From: Rickettsiales bacterium | GTDB lineage: Bacteria; Pseudomonadota; Alphaproteobacteria; Rickettsiales; UBA8987 | NCBI GenBank assembly: GCA_020631295.1 | Contig: JAHDHN010000055.1 | Location: 1-9,165, forward strand | Reading direction: 5' to 3' | Length of the DNA stretch: 9,165 nucleotides | Shown: positions 5,952 to 9,165 of the stretch, in pieces | How positions within the stretch are numbered: the first letter of the stretch is position 1 | Layout: the number at the start of each line of letters is the position of its first letter | Program-made: the position numbers and the translations under genes | The notes under the pieces: model-generated | Database searches by the model: none | What the model was told of the DNA's origin: nothing | What the model saw: only the letters and a program-made list of their open reading frames with translations

Positions 5952-7043
5952 TTATACACCAAAAAACTGGTGCAACGCAGCAACAACTGCTTCATTTTCT
6001 GCATCTGTACCAATGCTCACACGTAAGCAATCTGGCAGACCATAGCTTGATACGTTGCGAGCAATAATCCCCTGCTCTCTTAAAAATATATCCGCTTCTT
6101 TTGCGGTGTTTCCTGCCTTTGTAGGAAATTCTAGCAAGATAAAATTCGTTACAGATGGATGGAATGTTACAGGCAGATCTGCCAGCAACGCTTTATAACG
6201 CACAAGCCAGCTGTTATTGTGCGTGCGCGACTGTGCTTCATACTCTGCATCTTCCAGCGATGCTGTTGCGGCTGCCTGCGCAACACTTGAAACATTAAAC
6301 GGCCCACGAACGCGGTGCAAAATACCAGCCACATCAGGTGAGGCTACAGCCCAGCCTATGCGCAAGCCCCCTAACCCATATATTTTAGAGAATGTACGCG
6401 TCATCACCACATTACTCTCTGACAAGGCCAACTCCAAACCGCAGCTATAATCTGCTTCCTCTACATATTCAGCATAGGCACCATCCACCACCAGTAGCAC
6501 CTCTTTAGGCAGGCCAGCATGCAAACGTGTTAACTCACTTTTGCTGATGTAGCTGCCTGTGGGGTTATTAGGATTGGCGATAAACACAATTTTTGTGCGT
6601 TCTGTTACCGCTGCCAGCAGATTATCCACATCTGCACGTAAATTGGTTTCAGCAGCTTTCACCGGTGTTGCGCCTGCAGCCATGGCGGAGATAGGATACA
6701 TTAAAAAGCCATGTTCTGTGTAAAGCACCTCATCGCCAACGCCAGAAAAGGCAAAGCACAGCAGGGAAATCAATTCATCAGAACCTGCACCGCACACAAT
6801 CTGTTCGGCAGGAATATCATAACGTGCAGCCAGTATGTTGCACAGCACAGTGGCACCTCCATCTGGGTAGCGATGTGCTTTTTTGGCAGCCTCAGCCATG
6901 GCCTTCACCGCCTTGGGGCTGGGTCCAAACGGGTTTTCATTGGAGGAAAGCTTCGTCACCTTTTTCACACTCGCACCGGTCTTGGAATCACCGGGCTTGT
7001 AAGGCGCAATGTCTAATATAGACGATGCAACAGGCTGTACCAT
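5952..7043 (-). CDS. hisC: Histidinol-phosphate / aromatic aminotransferase (HisC family)
   Basis: A 363-residue class I/II PLP-dependent aminotransferase. HisC converts imidazole-acetol phosphate to histidinol phosphate with glutamate; several members also transaminate aromatic keto acids. Visible motifs are KLSSNENPFGPSP (31-43), GAGSDEL (85-91), NPNNPTG (157-163), Asp187 in VVDGAYAEY (PLP pyridine nitrogen), Lys220 in TFSKIYGLGGLRIGW (Schiff base), Arg228 (PLP phosphate), and the C-terminal LRVSIGT containing the carboxylate-binding Arg. Length and all catalytic residues are normal. The gap to chorismate mutase is 4 bases, and the Shine-Dalgarno GAGGAG (7051-7056) is inside the last codons of that gene, so translation is coupled. 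Next to chorismate mutase a role in Tyr/Phe synthesis is as plausible as histidine synthesis; no other his gene is in view. Confidence 0.92.
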   Translation of the reverse strand: MVQPVASSILDIAPYKPGDSKTGASVKKVTKLSSNENPFGPSPKAVKAMAEAAKKAHRYPDGGATVLCNILAARYDIPAEQIVCGAGSDELISLLCFAFSGVGDEVLYTEHGFLMYPISAMAAGATPVKAAETNLRADVDNLLAAVTERTKIVFIANPNNPTGSYISKSELTRLHAGLPKEVLLVVDGAYAEYVEEADYSCGLELALSESNVVMTRTFSKIYGLGGLRIGWAVASPDVAGILHRVRGPFNVSSVAQAAATASLEDAEYEAQSRTHNNSWLVRYKALLADLPVTFHPSVTNFILLEFPTKAGNTAKEADIFLREQGIIARNVSSYGLPDCLRVSIGTDAENEAVVAALHQFFGV

Positions 7044-7047
7044 TTAT

Positions 7048-7935
7048 CTACTCCTCATCCTCTTGATAGAAGCGGATAGGATTAGCATAGGACCCTAAAT
7101 AATGGAAATGAATTTCCACACGACGGTTGGCGAATTCTTTGCGCGCCGCACGTATGCATGCATCCAAGCGCTGGTCTTCATGCGCAATAAAACCATCAAA
7201 TGAAAGCAAGTGATGCTGCACATTCACATCGCCCAGTACCTGACAGCTTTGAATGCGCTCCACGCTTAAATTATGCTTCTCAATAAAAGGCAGTAAGATT
7301 TCAATTGGCAAGCGGTTGCCCACCTCCACCACCCAAAGGGAAGTGTCTTCTGCTGTTTTTTCGGGTTTTACATTACCAATGCATACCACTTCCGGTTTTT
7401 TTGACGGTGCAAGCTTGATAAACGGCAATTTAGCAAACACATAAGGCCGCTCTTCCATGCCAATAAGACGTGACCACCAAGCTTGCATACCCGCCTCATC
7501 CTCAATGGGCAGCACACCCACTGTGGCCTCTTTCTCACTCACCGCATAGAGCACTTCAGCGCAGGTAGGGTATGTGTCTGTTGGGGTAAAAGAGCCAAAA
7601 TATTCACGGCTCATCCAATAGCATTCACGGTTAAAGGGTGTGGCGTGCGTGGCAATACGCGTATCTTCTTCTTCATTGATGGCAGTAGAAATAATCAAGC
7701 GCCAAATTTGTGACAATGGAATGGGTGGAAAATGCTCGTGATTTTCAGATAAAATACGGCGCACCATCTCAGCCTCACGGCCCGGGCGGATGATGCTACG
7801 GCCCAAATTGGCTTTTTCTTTAAACTGCCCCACCTGACGCACCACATCCATGCGCTTGCCCAACAGCGCAATGATCTCATCATCAATCGCGTCTATCTCA
7901 TTGCGAAATAACTGTAATTGTTTCGTATCCGCCAT
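7048..7935 (-). CDS. Chorismate mutase (AroQ type) with degenerate prephenate dehydratase/ACT-like tail
   Basis: Residues 1-88 form an AroQ chorismate mutase domain (chorismate to prephenate). Arg11, Arg28, Lys39, Arg53 and Glu54 match the E. coli active-site set by position and context. By eye Ala85 and Glu89 stand where E. coli has Ser84 and Gln88. Residues about 110-160 resemble part of prephenate dehydratase (REYFGSF, GVLPIED where the family has GxxPIEN), but the first lobe and the catalytic Thr-Arg-Phe are absent. Residues about 195-285 look like an ACT domain (DTSLWVV, VERIQSC, YLGSY), with the phenylalanine-binding GALV and ESRP motifs replaced. It is thus built like a shortened P-protein that probably keeps only the mutase. 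I chose ATG 7935; a GTG at 7941 would add two residues. Neither has a strong ribosome site. It is first in the cluster, coupled to hisC. Confidence 0.85.
   Translation of the reverse strand: MADTKQLQLFRNEIDAIDDEIIALLGKRMDVVRQVGQFKEKANLGRSIIRPGREAEMVRRILSENHEHFPPIPLSQIWRLIISTAINEEEDTRIATHATPFNRECYWMSREYFGSFTPTDTYPTCAEVLYAVSEKEATVGVLPIEDEAGMQAWWSRLIGMEERPYVFAKLPFIKLAPSKKPEVVCIGNVKPEKTAEDTSLWVVEVGNRLPIEILLPFIEKHNLSVERIQSCQVLGDVNVQHHLLSFDGFIAHEDQRLDACIRAARKEFANRRVEIHFHYLGSYANPIRFYQEDEE
7051..7056 (-). promoter_or_regulatory. hisC ribosome binding site inside the chorismate mutase 3' end
   Basis: The minus strand reads GAGGAG seven bases before the hisC ATG. These six bases are also the last two Glu codons of the chorismate mutase gene. 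Ribosomes finishing the upstream gene would reach the hisC start directly, so the two products should be made in step. Confidence 0.8.
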
Positions 7936-8063
7936 AGGCACCCATCTATATTAGTAGATAAACAGCTACATAGCGCATATTACAGGATTATGAAAACAGA
8001 TTTTTTTGAGGGTGTGTGGAGGAGTATGATAAAAGAGAGTAGAATAAGATGAAGATACAACAC

Positions 8064-8104
8064 CCTGCACAAAGAGTTAGCCATGTGGCAGTTCTTTGTG
8101 CAGG
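8064..8104. repeat. Perfect 12-bp inverted repeat
   Basis: cctgcacaaaga (8064-8075) pairs exactly with tctttgtgcagg (8093-8104). The 17-nt loop contains a further pairing, gcc (8080-8082) with ggc (8087-8089). Neither side has an immediate T-tract, so it is not a standard terminator by itself. It could be an operator, an mRNA 3'-end stabiliser for the exporter gene, or part of a small RNA. Confidence 0.7.
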
Positions 8105-8112
8105 ATGAGGTC

Positions 8113-8146
8113 AAAAAGCTAGGATTAATTTTTGATCCTTCTTTTT
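8113..8146. terminator. Possible bidirectional terminator downstream of the exporter gene
   Basis: aggat (8121-8125) pairs with atcct (8135-8139) around a 9-nt loop. On the minus strand it is followed within three bases by TTTTT (8117 down to 8113), and on the plus strand by tctttttt-like sequence ending at 8146. It lies about 30 bases after the stop codon of the minus-strand exporter gene. The stem is only 5 bp, so confidence is limited. Confidence 0.4.
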
Positions 8147-8167
8147 ATATTAATAATAACAACTACT

Positions 8168-9165
8168 CTAAGCCGTTTTTTCTGTTTTCCGGCCCAGCGC
8201 AACCAGCGCGGGGAAGACTACCAACACCATAATGGCCGTGAGCAGAATGCCACCCGCAATAATGCCGCCAAAGCGTACTGTCGGCGGAAAGAGCGACAAC
8301 GCGAAAATACTAAACCCACCGGCCACAATCACTGCCGCACTCATGCAGGCTGCGCGTTGCTCTTTCAGCGCGGCAAGCCAGCTTGTTTGCAGTTTCACAC
8401 CGCCCAATCGCTTGGCTGCGAGTGTAATGTGAATCAAACTATCAATAGCAATACCAATACATACATTAATACTCGGCGCAGAAATGATATCCAGCGGCAC
8501 ACGCGCCGCGCCCAAAATACCTAATAACAGCGTGATAATACCCGCTATCACCAACGTGATGATGAACGATATTTGAAAAGAGAATGTGAGCAGTAATGCC
8601 AGGCAGAAAAAGATACCGCAAAGCGAGAGCAAGCCCTGCACCACGCTGCTGCGCAAATCTTTAGCCAGCAAGGATTGCAGCTGATACGCCCCACCGGTAA
8701 GATCTACCATAAAGCCGTGCTGCGCTGCAATTTCTTGCAAATTGCGCACCACTTTCATGCGTGAAGCGCCGCGCTCCCCTTCCCGCATACGCAAAAAGAA
8801 CACGCCCTGATAGTTTAGCGCATCAGTATATTGATCACCCAAATTAGAAAACGCATCCGATTTTAGGAAGGTAAGGATCAGATCAATATCCGCATTTTTC
8901 CCGCGCGGATCTTGCTTGGCTTCCGCAATCAAAATCGGCAGTGAGAGGATAATGCCTGTTTCTGTATTTGCCTCAAGCGCCTCATGCAGTTGCAACATAT
9001 CTTGATAGACTTCTTCTGTGTCCAAAAACTCCCCGTCTTCACGGCTGACCACAAACATAAGCGGGCTGGAGCCGCCTTCTGCATCAATAGATTCCAGGCC
9101 TTTATAGAGGTCGCTGTTTTTGTCAAAATAATCCAACAGAGACGGATCGGTATTAATACGCAGCA
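8168..9165 (-). CDS. RND/MMPL-superfamily membrane exporter, C-terminal part (partial)
   Basis: The reading frame continues to the right edge of the window, so the gene start lies outside; about 331 codons are present. The TTG at 9134-9136 is an internal Leu: upstream codons read LRINTDPSL, which joins smoothly to DYFDK, a typical sequence at the start of the second RND periplasmic loop. Counting from that TTG, residues 1-160 are soluble and probably periplasmic. Then come five to six hydrophobic helices at about 166-188, 190-210, 222-240, 262-283 and 293-316. The segment GIAIDSLIHI, with an Asp in the membrane, matches the proton-relay-type helix of MMPL/COG1033-like exporters. This corresponds to the last loop and last membrane block of a 12-helix permease. 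The substrate is unknown; lipid or hopanoid-type cargo is only a guess for this superfamily. It is separated from the chorismate mutase cluster by 232 bases, probably a different transcript. Confidence 0.82.
   Translation of the reverse strand, partial: LRINTDPSLLDYFDKNSDLYKGLESIDAEGGSSPLMFVVSREDGEFLDTEEVYQDMLQLHEALEANTETGIILSLPILIAEAKQDPRGKNADIDLILTFLKSDAFSNLGDQYTDALNYQGVFFLRMREGERGASRMKVVRNLQEIAAQHGFMVDLTGGAYQLQSLLAKDLRSSVVQGLLSLCGIFFCLALLLTFSFQISFIITLVIAGIITLLLGILGAARVPLDIISAPSINVCIGIAIDSLIHITLAAKRLGGVKLQTSWLAALKEQRAACMSAAVIVAGGFSIFALSLFPPTVRFGGIIAGGILLTAIMVLVVFPALVALGRKTEKTA

Larger units (their letters stand above)
7936..8167. other. Intergenic region upstream of the chorismate mutase cluster
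   Basis: No protein gene of normal size is visible. The half nearest chorismate mutase must hold its promoter, but I see no convincing -35/-10 pair on the minus strand. On the plus strand 8008-8057 is purine-rich and contains a good Shine-Dalgarno-like ggaggag (8018-8024) before an 8-codon reading frame (8026-8052). This is followed by the two hairpins listed separately. Together they could form a small plus-strand transcript, described as a finding. Confidence 0.5.

Noticed and set aside
8132..8524. Plus-strand 130-codon open frame opposite the exporter gene
   Set aside because: It overlaps the membrane-helix coding region in antisense, is rich in Arg/Asn/His/Thr as expected from reversed hydrophobic codons, and shows no domain.
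9134..9136. TTG as the start of the exporter gene
   Set aside because: The frame stays open to the window edge and the upstream codons (LRINTDPSL) continue the family-typical sequence, so this is an internal Leu codon.

Overview
The window looks like chromosomal DNA of a Gram-negative bacterium, most likely an alphaproteobacterium. The evidence is LolA, a BepA-like periplasmic M48 protease, a membrane-anchored DsbA-type oxidoreductase, and a chorismate mutase gene directly followed by a hisC-type aminotransferase. No rRNA or taxon-specific marker is present, so the lineage is an inference.

Layout. (a) 1-187: a short non-coding stretch in which positions 61-187 are almost entirely consecutive inverted repeats. 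(b) 188-745: a 5'-truncated IS1595/IS1016-type insertion sequence that keeps the catalytic core of its transposase and its right terminal repeat. (c) 825-2168: an AT-rich gene for an unrecognised probable lipoprotein whose paired GxxH motifs resemble the ChaN/TraB/TIKI/erythromycin-esterase-like fold. (d) 2276-3031: pgeF (YfiH, laccase-domain family), convergent with what follows. (e) 3053-7935, all on the minus strand: in transcription order a chorismate mutase with a decayed prephenate-dehydratase/ACT tail, a HisC-type aminotransferase, a BepA-like M48-TPR protease, a membrane-anchored DsbA-like protein, a rho-independent terminator, then lolA. (f) 7936-8167: an intergenic region with a perfect 12-bp hairpin and a terminator-like hairpin. 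(g) 8168-9165: the C-terminal part of an RND/MMPL-type membrane exporter, running off the right edge.

Function. The minus-strand cluster joins aromatic/histidine amino-acid synthesis to envelope quality control. Chorismate mutase and the aminotransferase are translationally coupled. The M48 protease, DsbA-like protein and LolA all act in the periplasm on outer-membrane protein assembly, disulfide bonds and lipoprotein transport. The left quarter (IS remnant, hairpin cluster, AT-rich orphan gene) looks like an acquired insert beside pgeF.

The least ordinary items are the orphan GxxH lipoprotein, the hairpin cluster that ends exactly where the IS remnant begins, the chorismate mutase with a degenerate P-protein tail, and a possible small RNA in the 7.9-8.2 kb gap.
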